Of a stretch of 64,000 bases of DNA, positions 39,637 to 48,056 are shown piece after piece; the stretch's first letter is position 1; each line of letters starts with the position of its first letter. Under the pieces are notes generated by a model. It was not told the DNA's origin. It worked only from the letters and a program-made list of their open reading frames with translations, and searched no databases. Where the stretch lies: positions 1-64,000 of IMG/VR virus record IMGVR_UViG_3300027759_000079. One strand, 5' to 3'. Source of the DNA: a virus. The position numbers and the translations under genes are program-made.

Positions 39637-40228
39637 ATTTTGGAATCTCTGACCAAGGAACGTAATTTTGATCGAAAAAAGCAGTCTTAGCGTGTTCTTT
39701 ATTTAAAGTCTTTAACCATCCATTCCGAGTACCTCCTGTTGCGTGCAGTTCACCAGATTGACCAGTTTCTTCGCAGGTTCTGCCAGAAGCAGTCTCTGCA
39801 AAGTGAACGATACCATTAATGTAGTCCGAATAACGATCAATAATCCTTTGAAGATCAGGATACTTTCCAGTTTGAATAAGAGACATGACTTCTTCACTAT
39901 ACTCTTCACGATAGTAAAAACGAAGTGTGCCGTATTTCTCTTTGACCTGAGTAGCGATTATTTGTGGAGGCTCCACACTAAAGTAATAACCGTCTTCAGC
40001 TTGCCATTTGTATGGTTTGATGCCAAGACGTTTGCCATCTTCCTCATCTACTTGGACGCTTGTAGAGTAAGTATAGGTGAGAGCTTCGCACAGTACGTCG
40101 ATAAGATTATACCATCCATCGCCCACTTCAAGCCCCCAACACATACAAGTTTCGGTCATAGGTTTAGTACGATCACCAAACATTTTAGGGTATTTATCAA
40201 AGATTTTTTTTTGTAGTTCTGAGTTCAT
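39611..40228 (-). CDS. Unknown phage-type protein
   Basis: 205 residues. MNSELQKKIFDKYPKMFGDR, then MCWGLEVGDGWYNLIDVLCEAL, VKEKYGTLRFYY, and FAETASGRTCEETGQSGELHATGGTRNGWLKTLN are familiar from many phage proteins; the Cys pairs may bind metal. Function unknown. Confidence 0.65.
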   Translation of the reverse strand: MNSELQKKIFDKYPKMFGDRTKPMTETCMCWGLEVGDGWYNLIDVLCEALTYTYSTSVQVDEEDGKRLGIKPYKWQAEDGYYFSVEPPQIIATQVKEKYGTLRFYYREEYSEEVMSLIQTGKYPDLQRIIDRYSDYINGIVHFAETASGRTCEETGQSGELHATGGTRNGWLKTLNKEHAKTAFFDQNYVPWSEIPKYENPNQTV

Positions 40229-40230
40229 AA

Positions 40231-40443
40231 TTATTCCTCAACTTTATCAAGAGCGCATCTTGCTTCGGTACGAATCGCCTGTGCAAGCTCTTCTATGGTT
40301 TTATAACGACTATCGCCATGCTTCAACAGATTGCGAAGCATATTGTCAATTTCATATAACGCCATCCAAGCATCATTAGCTTGAGCAGCGCGCATATACT
40401 CATAAGTCTCTTCTGGTAATTTATATTCTAGTGTTGCTTTCAT
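40231..40443 (-). CDS. Small helical phage-type protein
   Basis: 70 residues (MKATLEYKLPEETYEYMRAA...), with WMALYEIDNMLRNLLKHG and an acidic end. Commonly seen in phages, unknown role. Two nt before the gene at 39611. Confidence 0.6.
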   Translation of the reverse strand: MKATLEYKLPEETYEYMRAAQANDAWMALYEIDNMLRNLLKHGDSRYKTIEELAQAIRTEARCALDKVEE

Positions 40444-40457
40444 AAGTTAATTTATAA

Positions 40458-40856
40458 TTATTCAAAAGCGAATTTGTGAAATGATTCTGGTAAGATAACG
40501 TTAGCAGGAATTTCTTTTCCTTTAAATAAAGCGGCAACATCTTCAACGCTGTATCCAGCAAGACCGCAACCAATCTTAGTTACCAAGAACTCAAGTTGAG
40601 GAAAGCAGTTAGCTGTTCCTAAAAACAAGTCGATTTGATATTCAATATCAGTAAGTACCAAAGTAATGATTTGATGATCTTTGGTTGGCAAAGCATAAGA
40701 TTGACCATAAAGACCAACGCCTTTCCCCCAAACCGCGCCGAATTTCTTGTGAGCAAGAGCAGCAGCTCCTGCACCATGAATTCCAGCAAAGTTGCTGCCA
40801 AACACGAAGATTTGATGAGGCTCAAGAGAAGTAATATTTTCGGGTGTGAATTTCAT
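40458..40856 (-). CDS. A1S_2505-type protein, macro-domain-like
   Basis: 132 residues. IFVFGSNFAGIHGAGAAALAHKKFGAVWGKGVGLYGQSYALPTKD and KIGCGLAGYSVEDVAALF match a phage/bacterial family with a macro-domain-like N-terminus that may bind ADP-ribose. A role in removing host ADP-ribosylation is possible but not shown. Confidence 0.65.
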   Translation of the reverse strand: MKFTPENITSLEPHQIFVFGSNFAGIHGAGAAALAHKKFGAVWGKGVGLYGQSYALPTKDHQIITLVLTDIEYQIDLFLGTANCFPQLEFLVTKIGCGLAGYSVEDVAALFKGKEIPANVILPESFHKFAFE

Positions 40857-40924
40857 TTACAAGAGAGATATCAAAGTGATTTTGGCGGGTATGTCAAGCG
40901 TTTTTGGGATTTTTTTTGAAAAAA

Positions 40925-40930
40925 GTGTAA
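40925..40930 (+). promoter_or_regulatory. GTGTAA late-promoter-like motif
   Basis: AAAAGTGTAAAATAAATTACA ends at ATG 40942: gap 11 nt, no Shine-Dalgarno. Confidence 0.5.
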
Positions 40931-40941
40931 AATAAATTACA

Positions 40942-41193
40942 ATGGAGATTTCTCCTGTCAATTCCATTTCTTTTGGGCCATCTGTTAAAGATGTCGCTTC
41001 GCTCTACGCGAAAAACTCGCCTGTCGCTCTAGTTTCTCCTCAGAGAATCGAACCTAATGGAATAGATCAGGAAGAGCTTTATGATTTAAAAAAGCTTTTA
41101 ATTCAAGCTATCGACAGTATGAATTTTAATTTAGCTATACAAGTTCTTGACAAGATCATCAAGATGCACAAAGATGCTGGCGCAATTTCTTGA
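40942..41193 (+). CDS. Small, probably late protein of unknown function
   Basis: 83 residues (MEISPVNSISFGPSVKDVAS...), Ser/Pro-rich start, helical end. A lone plus-strand gene that abuts the cyclase stop codon exactly, with the late motif before it. Possibly a structural or assembly protein. Confidence 0.5.
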   Translation: MEISPVNSISFGPSVKDVASLYAKNSPVALVSPQRIEPNGIDQEELYDLKKLLIQAIDSMNFNLAIQVLDKIIKMHKDAGAIS

Positions 41194-43242
41194 TTACTTG
41201 CTGGTTGCGTGATAAACACCGTCCCAATCTTTGGGTAAGTTTGTGGTTTTGAGTTCGGAGATTCTGCTTTCCAGCATCTCGTAATACTCAATCATCTTTA
41301 GATTTTCTGCTTTGAGTCTAGTCAGGTAGATCATTGCTTCGTCCCAGTTCATCGCGTAATAGAAATCCATCATCTTCTTGTGATGAGAAACAATCTTATT
41401 TGCCTTCTCATCGTTCGTGATTACGGTATAAATCTTAATCCCTTCCTTCTTCCCTTTGACCGCGATGTTGTCTAACTCTAAGAAATTAAAAGAGTTTTCG
41501 ATGCCTTTCACGGTTTGTTCGCCAATGACGATTCCAACGTGATAAGGTTTGCTTTGACCTTCCAAGCGAGATGAGAGATTGACTGCATCTCCAAGGCAAG
41601 TATAGTCAAAACGATTTTCTGAACCCATGTTTCCAACTACAACGGAGCCAGAATTGACGCCAACGCCAATGGAAAGTTGCGGTAATTTTTCCAACGCGAG
41701 TTGTTTATTTAGCTCATCGAGCTTGACGAACATCTCAACAGCGCACTCAATAGCTAATTCTTTGTGGCGCGCTACATCAACAGGCGCGTTCCAGAAAGCC
41801 ATAACTGCATCGCCAATTAGTTTATCAACAGTTCCATCTTTACTCATAACGAGCTTGAGCATAGGAGTCATGTAACGGTTAATCAAAGAAGTTAATCCTT
41901 GAGGATCAGTCTTGAAATGCTCGCTAAGTGCAGTAAAACCGCGAACGTCAGAGAAAAGGATTGTCAAGTTTTTCGTTTCGCCGCCAAGTTTTAATAGTTC
42001 TGGATTAGTTTGGAGCTTTTTGACCATTGCAGGAGCAAGATAGTGTTCAAACTGCTTTCTGATTTGCTGCTTCTGTTTAAACTCGTTGATGAAGCGCATG
42101 AACGCAGACACAGAGAAGCAGATGAAAAGGCTAAAGACTATCCAACTATAATCAAAAAGTAGTCCATTGCCAAAGGCTTTGGCGCCATAAATGACTGGCG
42201 CAACCATCAAACCGATGGATAATCCAGCGCAAACTAAGTAATTCAACCAAATGAACGCGACTATAACTAACAATGCAGCAAGAGTGCCATACAGAACCTC
42301 GTATAAATTGAATTCAGACGGTCTTTCGAGTCTTGAGTCATCTAGCAGCATTTGAGCGGCAAATAGCGGTATTTCGTAACCATTCTTGATATTAACCGAT
42401 GTTGCGACAGTGTTGGAAAGACCTTCTGCTGTTGGCGCAATCATCACGATCTTGCCTTTAACTGCTGACCAATCTTCTTTCGTGAATGAAAAAGACTCAA
42501 AGGTGTATTTGAAATTCAACCAAACTCGCCCATTCTCGTCAGTTTTAATTGTTTTAAATTTAGGAATACGAACGGCAGATACGCCAGCTTGATTAACTTT
42601 TGCTTGGTAACTTGGGTCATTTGAAGCTACGCGCAAAATTTCTAATGGCAGTGTTGGGTAAAACTCTTTGTTCACTTGAACGATCAGCGGTAATCTTCTT
42701 ACTACGCCATCAACTTCGGGCGCAGTTAAGAGCATACCAACGCCAGCAGCAGCTTCGCCAAGTTCTTTTGTCGGCCCAATCGCCGCAGAGTAATCAAATA
42801 GCCAATCATTGATGCCACTGCCAACAACTGCTACGCCTCTTGGCACAGGTGAGCCTTTTCCTTTATTTGCCGCAGATTGACTAATGATTACAGGATACTT
42901 GCCGAAAGTTTCTTTTAGTGCGGCGTCTCCATTGAATCGGTCACTCTCAGCAAAAATAATCGGCAATACGACAATCTCTGCTCCGTTATCAAATGCCTTT
43001 GTTATTGCGTCGGCTAAGATTTGTCTTGGAAAAGGCCATTGACCATGCTTCTCAAGAGTTTTCTCATCTATCTCTACTACAACAACACTTTCACTTTGGA
43101 CTTTCTCTTGAGTGATCTGATAGTAATCTAATGCTTTTAATCTCGCCGTCTCAATGAAGAATGGGTCTTGAACTCTTAAAGTTACTAGACAAATTAAAAC
43201 TAACAGTGATGCGATTGCTGTATAGATTCTATATTTCTTCAT
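41194..43242 (-). CDS. CHASE2-transmembrane class III adenylate cyclase
   Basis: 682 residues. A hydrophobic start (IASLLVLICLVTL) leads to a CHASE2-type sensor (about residues 30-300; VVVVEIDEKTLEKHGQWPFPRQIL is typical), three hydrophobic segments (about 313-390), then a class III cyclase domain (about 420-610). Catalytic residues appear complete: Asp432 (SDVRGFT) and Asp478 (IGDAV) for metal, Lys474 with Thr548 for adenine, Asn555 and Arg559 for the transition state. Thr instead of Asp fits class IIIb. It would make cAMP in the cytoplasm in response to a periplasmic signal. Last gene of the csgF-like operon; overlaps the FecR gene by 4 nt. Confidence 0.9.
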   Translation of the reverse strand: MKKYRIYTAIASLLVLICLVTLRVQDPFFIETARLKALDYYQITQEKVQSESVVVVEIDEKTLEKHGQWPFPRQILADAITKAFDNGAEIVVLPIIFAESDRFNGDAALKETFGKYPVIISQSAANKGKGSPVPRGVAVVGSGINDWLFDYSAAIGPTKELGEAAAGVGMLLTAPEVDGVVRRLPLIVQVNKEFYPTLPLEILRVASNDPSYQAKVNQAGVSAVRIPKFKTIKTDENGRVWLNFKYTFESFSFTKEDWSAVKGKIVMIAPTAEGLSNTVATSVNIKNGYEIPLFAAQMLLDDSRLERPSEFNLYEVLYGTLAALLVIVAFIWLNYLVCAGLSIGLMVAPVIYGAKAFGNGLLFDYSWIVFSLFICFSVSAFMRFINEFKQKQQIRKQFEHYLAPAMVKKLQTNPELLKLGGETKNLTILFSDVRGFTALSEHFKTDPQGLTSLINRYMTPMLKLVMSKDGTVDKLIGDAVMAFWNAPVDVARHKELAIECAVEMFVKLDELNKQLALEKLPQLSIGVGVNSGSVVVGNMGSENRFDYTCLGDAVNLSSRLEGQSKPYHVGIVIGEQTVKGIENSFNFLELDNIAVKGKKEGIKIYTVITNDEKANKIVSHHKKMMDFYYAMNWDEAMIYLTRLKAENLKMIEYYEMLESRISELKTTNLPKDWDGVYHATSK

Positions 43243-44426
43243 CTCTGAGTAATGTAAACTTTACTTTTTTCACCGTAGTTTAAAACGTAAGCTTGACCAT
43301 TAACAGTAACGGTAGAGTTAGCGTCGTATTTGGTGGTAAATTTGATTACACCTTTATCAGTAGATAGAGACAATGAAGCGTATTTTCCGTCAGTAGTAAA
43401 TCCGTTGTTAACAGTAGCTGTTGCTGATATTATATTATTTGTCTGAATTGGATTCGTGATTGAAGGCACTTCAACTTTAGGAGCTTCTTGAACTGTGGCA
43501 AAATTTGCAACAGTTGCAGGAACTTCAACTTTTGGAGCTTCAACTGTTGGAGCTTCTATTTTAGCGTCCAGTTTTATTTGAACAACCTCCGCTACTTGTT
43601 TAGGCGGAGGCGGAGCATCTGTTGTTGTGCTTGCGGCTTCTGTTACCGATTCAGAAGCAGTTTGTTGTGCTACTTGAGTTTTAGTATCTACAGTTTTCTT
43701 ATTTGATTTATCGTCTTTCTTGTCTTCGGCTTTATCTTTTTCAGACGAAACTTTTTTTATCTCTTTACTATTCTTAGTGATAGATTTATTACTCTCTACC
43801 AGAAGATTATTATTGATCTTAGATTCATCATTCAAATCTAGAATAACTGGTGCTGTTGGATTAGAGAAGGCAGAGGAGATAAACGTTGCTTGGTAAGCCT
43901 GATTCAAGACAACTGTACCACTAGAGTTGGTAACTTCAATCGAACCTACAACTGGCGGCAAACCAGTTAACGATGGAAGAGACGGCAAAAGAACAATTAA
44001 ACTTTTACCGTCTTCTCCTACGCTCATCGAGAAATCAGTTCCTCTAACTGATACAACAGCAGTTGGAGTTTTGATTTTTATATTTTCTCTACTATTCTTT
44101 GCTATTAGCCCAGAAGTATATCTCACTGTTCCCGATGCAGCTTTGATCGACAAAGAACCTTTGCCGCTAGATGGATCATAAACAAACTCGTCGATTTTTA
44201 ATTTAGAGAACTCTGTAATCTGGACTCTTGTATCGTCTTCAAAAGTAATGCCAACGCGAGATTGAAGTGTTTCGATAGTATCAAACATCTCAACCCCAAC
44301 GTTAGCTTTACCATCAATCTTGCTCTTATCTCTGGTAATTTGAGTTGGGCCAGTAGCCTCTACTATTTTACCAGATGAACCAAAAAGAGATAAAGCCGTT
44401 AATAAAAATATAACGGCAAATCTCAT
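43239..44426 (-). CDS. Secreted FecR-domain protein
   Basis: 395 residues with a signal peptide (FAVIFLLTALSLFGSSG). Residues about 25-200 form a FecR domain: GVEMFDTIETLQSRVGITFEDDTRVQI, ASGTVRYTSG and TPTAVVSVRGTDFSMSVG. A Lys-rich segment, a Thr/Ala/Pro-rich linker (KVEVPATVANFATVQEAPKVEVPS) and a C-terminal beta part (DKGVIKFTTKYDANSTVTVNGQAY) follow. FecR proteins pass periplasmic signals or bind ligands. In bacteria FecR genes often sit next to CHASE2 cyclases. It overlaps the curlin-like gene by 1 nt and the cyclase by 4 nt. Confidence 0.85.
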   Translation of the reverse strand: MRFAVIFLLTALSLFGSSGKIVEATGPTQITRDKSKIDGKANVGVEMFDTIETLQSRVGITFEDDTRVQITEFSKLKIDEFVYDPSSGKGSLSIKAASGTVRYTSGLIAKNSRENIKIKTPTAVVSVRGTDFSMSVGEDGKSLIVLLPSLPSLTGLPPVVGSIEVTNSSGTVVLNQAYQATFISSAFSNPTAPVILDLNDESKINNNLLVESNKSITKNSKEIKKVSSEKDKAEDKKDDKSNKKTVDTKTQVAQQTASESVTEAASTTTDAPPPPKQVAEVVQIKLDAKIEAPTVEAPKVEVPATVANFATVQEAPKVEVPSITNPIQTNNIISATATVNNGFTTDGKYASLSLSTDKGVIKFTTKYDANSTVTVNGQAYVLNYGEKSKVYITQR

Positions 44427-45142
44427 TAAGGAATCGGAGGTAAACTAGCAGCAGTTGTGCTTTGCTGAATGGTAACTGTATTGAAGCTGCCAGTCAAATT
44501 GTAGTTCAAAGTTTGCTTTTCTGAACCTGCTTGCTGGAAGTTCATTGTGTTTGAGCTTCCTAAAACAGTTACAACTTGACTATGACCACTGCCAGCAGCG
44601 TTGCCGCCCGGATTACCTGCCTGAGTTGTAGTTAATGTGTTGCTGGAACCAGTGATGAGATAATCTAATTTGTTATATTTACCATCATCAATTCCAACTT
44701 TCATTACGTTACTATTACCAGTAACAGCGAATTTAACATCGCCATTAACAGTGGTCGCTTTGTCGGTGCTGTTACCGATAGCGTCTTTGTTGAGCAAGAA
44801 TGTATTTGAGTTGCCAGTGAAAGTAAGATCAATATTGTTATTTGCTCCATTTGTGAACATCTTTAGGTTATTACTATTACCAGTAGTAATAGATTTAAGG
44901 GTCAAGTTGTTACCGATCATGGAGAAGTTAGCATCGTTATTGTCTCCAACTTGTCTCATCTCAAAAGTGAGATTGTCGGATGTTATTTCGCTGGGCGTGC
45001 CAGACGAACCAATTTTATTAACGCTACCAGTTTGAACAATAGTTGTTGTACCAGTAGTGGTGATTTGATTAATGTAGATTTGATTCTGCCCAAAGCAAAG
45101 GGCTGATAAAAATACATACAGGGCTAATAGTTTGATTTTCAT
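44426..45142 (-). CDS. Secreted curlin-like repeat protein
   Basis: 238 residues. A signal peptide (LLALYVFLSALCFGQ) precedes about nine degenerate repeats built on G.(S/N)N: QVGDNNDANF, TGNSNNLKM, TGNSNTFLL, TGNSNVMKV, TGSSNTLTT, LGSSNTMNF, TGSFNTVTI, with Gln at several QxG positions (MRQVG, TTQAG, FQQAG). This is the amyloid-repeat style of curlins (CsgA/CsgB), though more diverged. Its csgG and csgF neighbours support export as a fibre subunit. The start overlaps csgG as ATGA. A beta-solenoid surface protein is the alternative. Confidence 0.7.
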   Translation of the reverse strand: MKIKLLALYVFLSALCFGQNQIYINQITTTGTTTIVQTGSVNKIGSSGTPSEITSDNLTFEMRQVGDNNDANFSMIGNNLTLKSITTGNSNNLKMFTNGANNNIDLTFTGNSNTFLLNKDAIGNSTDKATTVNGDVKFAVTGNSNVMKVGIDDGKYNKLDYLITGSSNTLTTTQAGNPGGNAAGSGHSQVVTVLGSSNTMNFQQAGSEKQTLNYNLTGSFNTVTIQQSTTAASLPPIP

Positions 45143-45933
45143 TGTTTTTGAGGGGTTTTATATTTCCAGAATCTCGATTTCTCTCCTTGATCTACTATCT
45201 CTATTACTGCTTGTTCAATAGCACTTCTAACAGCTATTGTATTTGGTTCGTTGGCAGTTAATCCAAGTTCAGCTTCCACAGGAGTTACGCCGTGTTCGTA
45301 GAACTTGAATAGGTTGCCTGAAACCGCGACACTAGAAATTGTTTTAGTTACAGCTACGCTAAGTAGTATCTCACCTGTTTGTACGCTAACGAAACGAAGT
45401 GATACTGTAACAACGTCTTTGCGATATTGAGCACTAGATGATATGCCAAGAACGCTTGCGCCAGCGCCACCAGTAATTATGTTGGTGTCGTAGCCGATGA
45501 TACCACCTTCTGCAATGATGCCAGCAAACAGCATAGGAGAGAGCTTTTCAGCGTCTCTGCCTTGAAAGGTTTCTCTCGTTTGGTTGATTAGCTGCCGTTC
45601 TCTAATGATATTGTCTAAACTGGTGCGTTCTAACACCTGAAACCATTGACCGCTGCCAGCAACGCGCAAAGCGTCTATAAGCCAGCTTTCCGCGCCTTGT
45701 GTGACTGCGGACGAAAAAGAGGCGTAGGAATCTACAGTTTTGCGTTGACCAGTCTTATCGACGAAGGAATAGACGGCAATGCTAATTCTAGGACTCTCTG
45801 GAGGCGGTAAATTACGCAACTGCTGCTCCAAAGGTGGAGCTTGCAGTTTAGGCTTCTCTAATATAGCAGGTTTTTGCGGAAAAGATGAGCAACCTACTAG
45901 GAAAAGAAGTAAGAATGGAGTTAACCATCTCAT
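45139..45933 (-). CDS. csgG: CsgG-like outer-membrane secretion lipoprotein
   Basis: 264 residues, close to the 277 of E. coli CsgG. Lipoprotein signal with LVGC (lipid on Cys15). ISIAVYSFVDKTGQRKTVDSYASFSSAVTQGAESWLIDAL, QWFQVLERTSLDNIIRERQLI, and the two long strand-rich parts (GIIGYDTNIITGGAGASVLGISSS, DVVTVSLRFVSVQTGEIL) match CsgG, which forms a nonameric pore in the outer membrane. It should export the curlin-like product of the next gene. 2 nt from csgF and 4-nt overlap with the curlin-like gene. Confidence 0.92.
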   Translation of the reverse strand: MRWLTPFLLLFLVGCSSFPQKPAILEKPKLQAPPLEQQLRNLPPPESPRISIAVYSFVDKTGQRKTVDSYASFSSAVTQGAESWLIDALRVAGSGQWFQVLERTSLDNIIRERQLINQTRETFQGRDAEKLSPMLFAGIIAEGGIIGYDTNIITGGAGASVLGISSSAQYRKDVVTVSLRFVSVQTGEILLSVAVTKTISSVAVSGNLFKFYEHGVTPVEAELGLTANEPNTIAVRSAIEQAVIEIVDQGEKSRFWKYKTPQKQ

Positions 45934-45935
45934 CC

Positions 45936-46391
45936 TTATCCACCTCCTGGTTTGAGGACTCCAACAGGAAGCTGAATTTGTGTAGAGCTACCTGTTGCGG
46001 GGTCGTTGATATATAGCGTTACTAAATCGCCATTCTTCTGCCAAGTGACGGTTGCGCCACCTTGTAAATTAATAATGCCAAATGTTTCGCCGCTTGAATT
46101 GAAAATTTGATCTGTAACTTGAGAAGCAAGCTGAGAATAAATTCTTGCCTGTAAGTTATTTATGAAAGTATTAAGCGGAGTATTTGTAGCTTGAATCTTT
46201 TGTTGTTCAAGATCAGCTTTTAAGTTATCCTTAACAGCTTGTTTACGAGTTCTCGCTAAATTCTCTACTGTGAGAGCGTGTCCAGAGTAGTTAACTCCAT
46301 TAAAAAATGGAGACTTGAAGGCATGAACCATCTCGCTTCCATGCGAGCTGGAAATAAAAATAAATAAAATTAGAAAAAATGCCTTCTTCAC
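45936..46391 (-). CDS. csgF: CsgF-like curli assembly protein
   Basis: 151 residues, GTG start at 46391 (this is the start that follows the GTGTAA motif). Signal peptide (FFLILFIFISSSHG). The mature start MVHAFKSPFFNGVNYSGHALTVENLARTR resembles the CsgF N-terminus that plugs into the CsgG pore; the rest includes TPLNTFINNLQARIYSQLASQV and a strand-rich end (ETFGIINLQGGATVTWQKNGDLVTLYINDPATGSSTQIQLPVG), the usual CsgF order. It would couple fibre nucleation to the CsgG channel. First gene of the five-gene operon. Confidence 0.85.
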   Translation of the reverse strand: MKKAFFLILFIFISSSHGSEMVHAFKSPFFNGVNYSGHALTVENLARTRKQAVKDNLKADLEQQKIQATNTPLNTFINNLQARIYSQLASQVTDQIFNSSGETFGIINLQGGATVTWQKNGDLVTLYINDPATGSSTQIQLPVGVLKPGGG

Positions 46392-46402
46392 CTATCATAC
46401 AA

Positions 46403-46408
46403 TTACAC
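46403..46408 (-). promoter_or_regulatory. GTGTAA late-promoter-like motif before the csgF operon
   Basis: Minus strand AAAGTGTAATTGTATGATAG ends at GTG 46391: gap 11 nt. It overlaps the stop codon of the gene upstream, so part of the motif may be coding coincidence. Still it matches the other late motifs. Confidence 0.45.
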
Positions 46409-47065
46409 TTTTTTATCGGATTCTTTGAATTGATAGAAGTAATCGTCGTTATCTAAAGCGACCCACTTGCCTTTACCTTCGCAAGTGAACTCTTTATCAA
46501 AGACTTTCCAATCTGGCTTCTCTAATTTTTTAGCGATAAAAGCGCCACCATCTTTCCAAACAACTCTATTATTTGGCTGAAAGAATAATTGATTACATTC
46601 TTTACCTGTTGAGTCTTGAAGACCCCAAATAAGATGGCCGCATTTGTGTCCTCCAGCCATTTCAGAATAGCCAAACGCAGCATCAGGATTATCATGCCAG
46701 TCTATTGTAAATAAGTATTTGCCCTTAACCCATTCGTGATTCTTGAGTTGAACTTCAACAGCGGCGTTCTTATGATACTCATATCTTGTTACAGACAAGA
46801 CATTTGAATAACAATCCCAAAGTTGCAGCCAATCTAAAGGATAGTTAGAGTGTTTAGAATCTAGCGTCAGATATTGAATCGGCACTCTATCGTGTCTAGA
46901 ACCATACTCTGTCATTATTTGAAATGTAAGACAGCGACGAGTTAATGAGGTAACTCCGAAAACTTCACATGAAATATACTCTTTTTCAGCTTTAGTATGA
47001 TTATAAAGAAAGTCGCTGCTTAAATAAGCATGAAAAACAGGAATATTCGCATTTAAGTATGGCAT
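46403..47065 (-). CDS. Unknown phage-type protein
   Basis: 220 residues with YLTLDSKHSNYPLDWLQLWDCYSNVLSVTRYEYHKN, FTIDWHDNP and HKCGHLIWGLQDSTGKECNQLFFQPNNRVVWKDGG. Trp-, Tyr- and Cys-rich, cytoplasmic. Similar proteins occur in other large phages as far as I recall; function unknown. Its stop overlaps the late motif before csgF. Confidence 0.6.
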   Translation of the reverse strand: MPYLNANIPVFHAYLSSDFLYNHTKAEKEYISCEVFGVTSLTRRCLTFQIMTEYGSRHDRVPIQYLTLDSKHSNYPLDWLQLWDCYSNVLSVTRYEYHKNAAVEVQLKNHEWVKGKYLFTIDWHDNPDAAFGYSEMAGGHKCGHLIWGLQDSTGKECNQLFFQPNNRVVWKDGGAFIAKKLEKPDWKVFDKEFTCEGKGKWVALDNDDYFYQFKESDKKV

Positions 47066-47718
47066 TACTTAGTTTTACGCTTTTTTGCTGGTGCTTTGGA
47101 CTCTTTATTTTTATTTTTAATAAACTCGTTCATATCTTCTACCTTCATAATATCTAAATTGGTAGTGATATGATCATAGAATTCAGGGAAACATTCTTTA
47201 AATAGCTTAAGATTAATAACTGTTGACTCCATAGAAGGTCTGGAAAAGGAAGAGTAAAGAGCTTTAACCGCTAGTTCATCGCCTTGTATAACTGCTTCGC
47301 GCAATTCTGGACATAAGAAAAGACCAAGGAAACAATCTTTAAAGCTATTGACTAACATTCCAATAGATAGTTCAAATTGTTTTTGATTTACGAAGAATGT
47401 TTCAACTGGAATATTCCAGCTAACCATTGCGTCATCACCGTAATCAATACTGATCTTAAGAGTTTTTTCTTTTATCTTGGACCAAATAACCTCACCAAGA
47501 TAAGGCTGGCAAACAGCGAAAAATCCAGATAGTCTTTCTCTAATGTCCGCAGGAATCTCTGAATCAAATTGAGTATTGACTGCGATTTTAGTTAAATCGA
47601 CAATAGCTTCTTTAAAGTTTTTACGAGTAACTTTCTTTTTCAAGACAGATTCAAAATCTTTCTTTACTTTAGAAAATTCTGTAAACAAAATTGTTTCTTG
47701 TTCTTTGTAAGTCATCAT
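47065..47718 (-). CDS. Unknown protein
   Basis: 217 residues, mainly helical with a basic Lys-rich tail (KNKNKESKAPAKKRKTK). The stop overlaps the next start by 1 nt. Two start Mets are adjacent (MMTYKEQ). No family recognised. Confidence 0.55.
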   Translation of the reverse strand: MMTYKEQETILFTEFSKVKKDFESVLKKKVTRKNFKEAIVDLTKIAVNTQFDSEIPADIRERLSGFFAVCQPYLGEVIWSKIKEKTLKISIDYGDDAMVSWNIPVETFFVNQKQFELSIGMLVNSFKDCFLGLFLCPELREAVIQGDELAVKALYSSFSRPSMESTVINLKLFKECFPEFYDHITTNLDIMKVEDMNEFIKNKNKESKAPAKKRKTK

Positions 47719-47741
47719 TATTGGATTTCCTTATTTGCTCA

Positions 47742-48056
47742 TTAGCTTTTCCATCCAGTTTCAGATTGCTGAAAAGAGTGAAGGGTAATCATACAGTCGC
47801 AAACATAATCTTGCGTTGCAAGCCATCCGAGAACTCGCAACTTTTCAAGCCCAAAGCCAATATTCTTAACTTCCATTTCAAATCTTCTTGGAGTTTCGAT
47901 TGGAAGACCTTCTTCGGATAATGTAATAAGAAGCATTAGTTTTGTATCATCGAGATCATTTGTGGAAATAATCGAGGCTTTATAAAGCGTAAGTTCTTGG
48001 ATATTAAGATGCTTGCGCGACTTTTCTGTGAGGGCGAATGTAACTTCGTATTTCAT
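47742..48056 (-). CDS. Small protein, unknown
   Basis: 104 residues (MKYEVTFALTEKSRKHLNIQ...), alpha/beta. It overlaps the gene upstream by 4 nt (ATGA). Unknown. Confidence 0.55.
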   Translation of the reverse strand: MKYEVTFALTEKSRKHLNIQELTLYKASIISTNDLDDTKLMLLITLSEEGLPIETPRRFEMEVKNIGFGLEKLRVLGWLATQDYVCDCMITLHSFQQSETGWKS

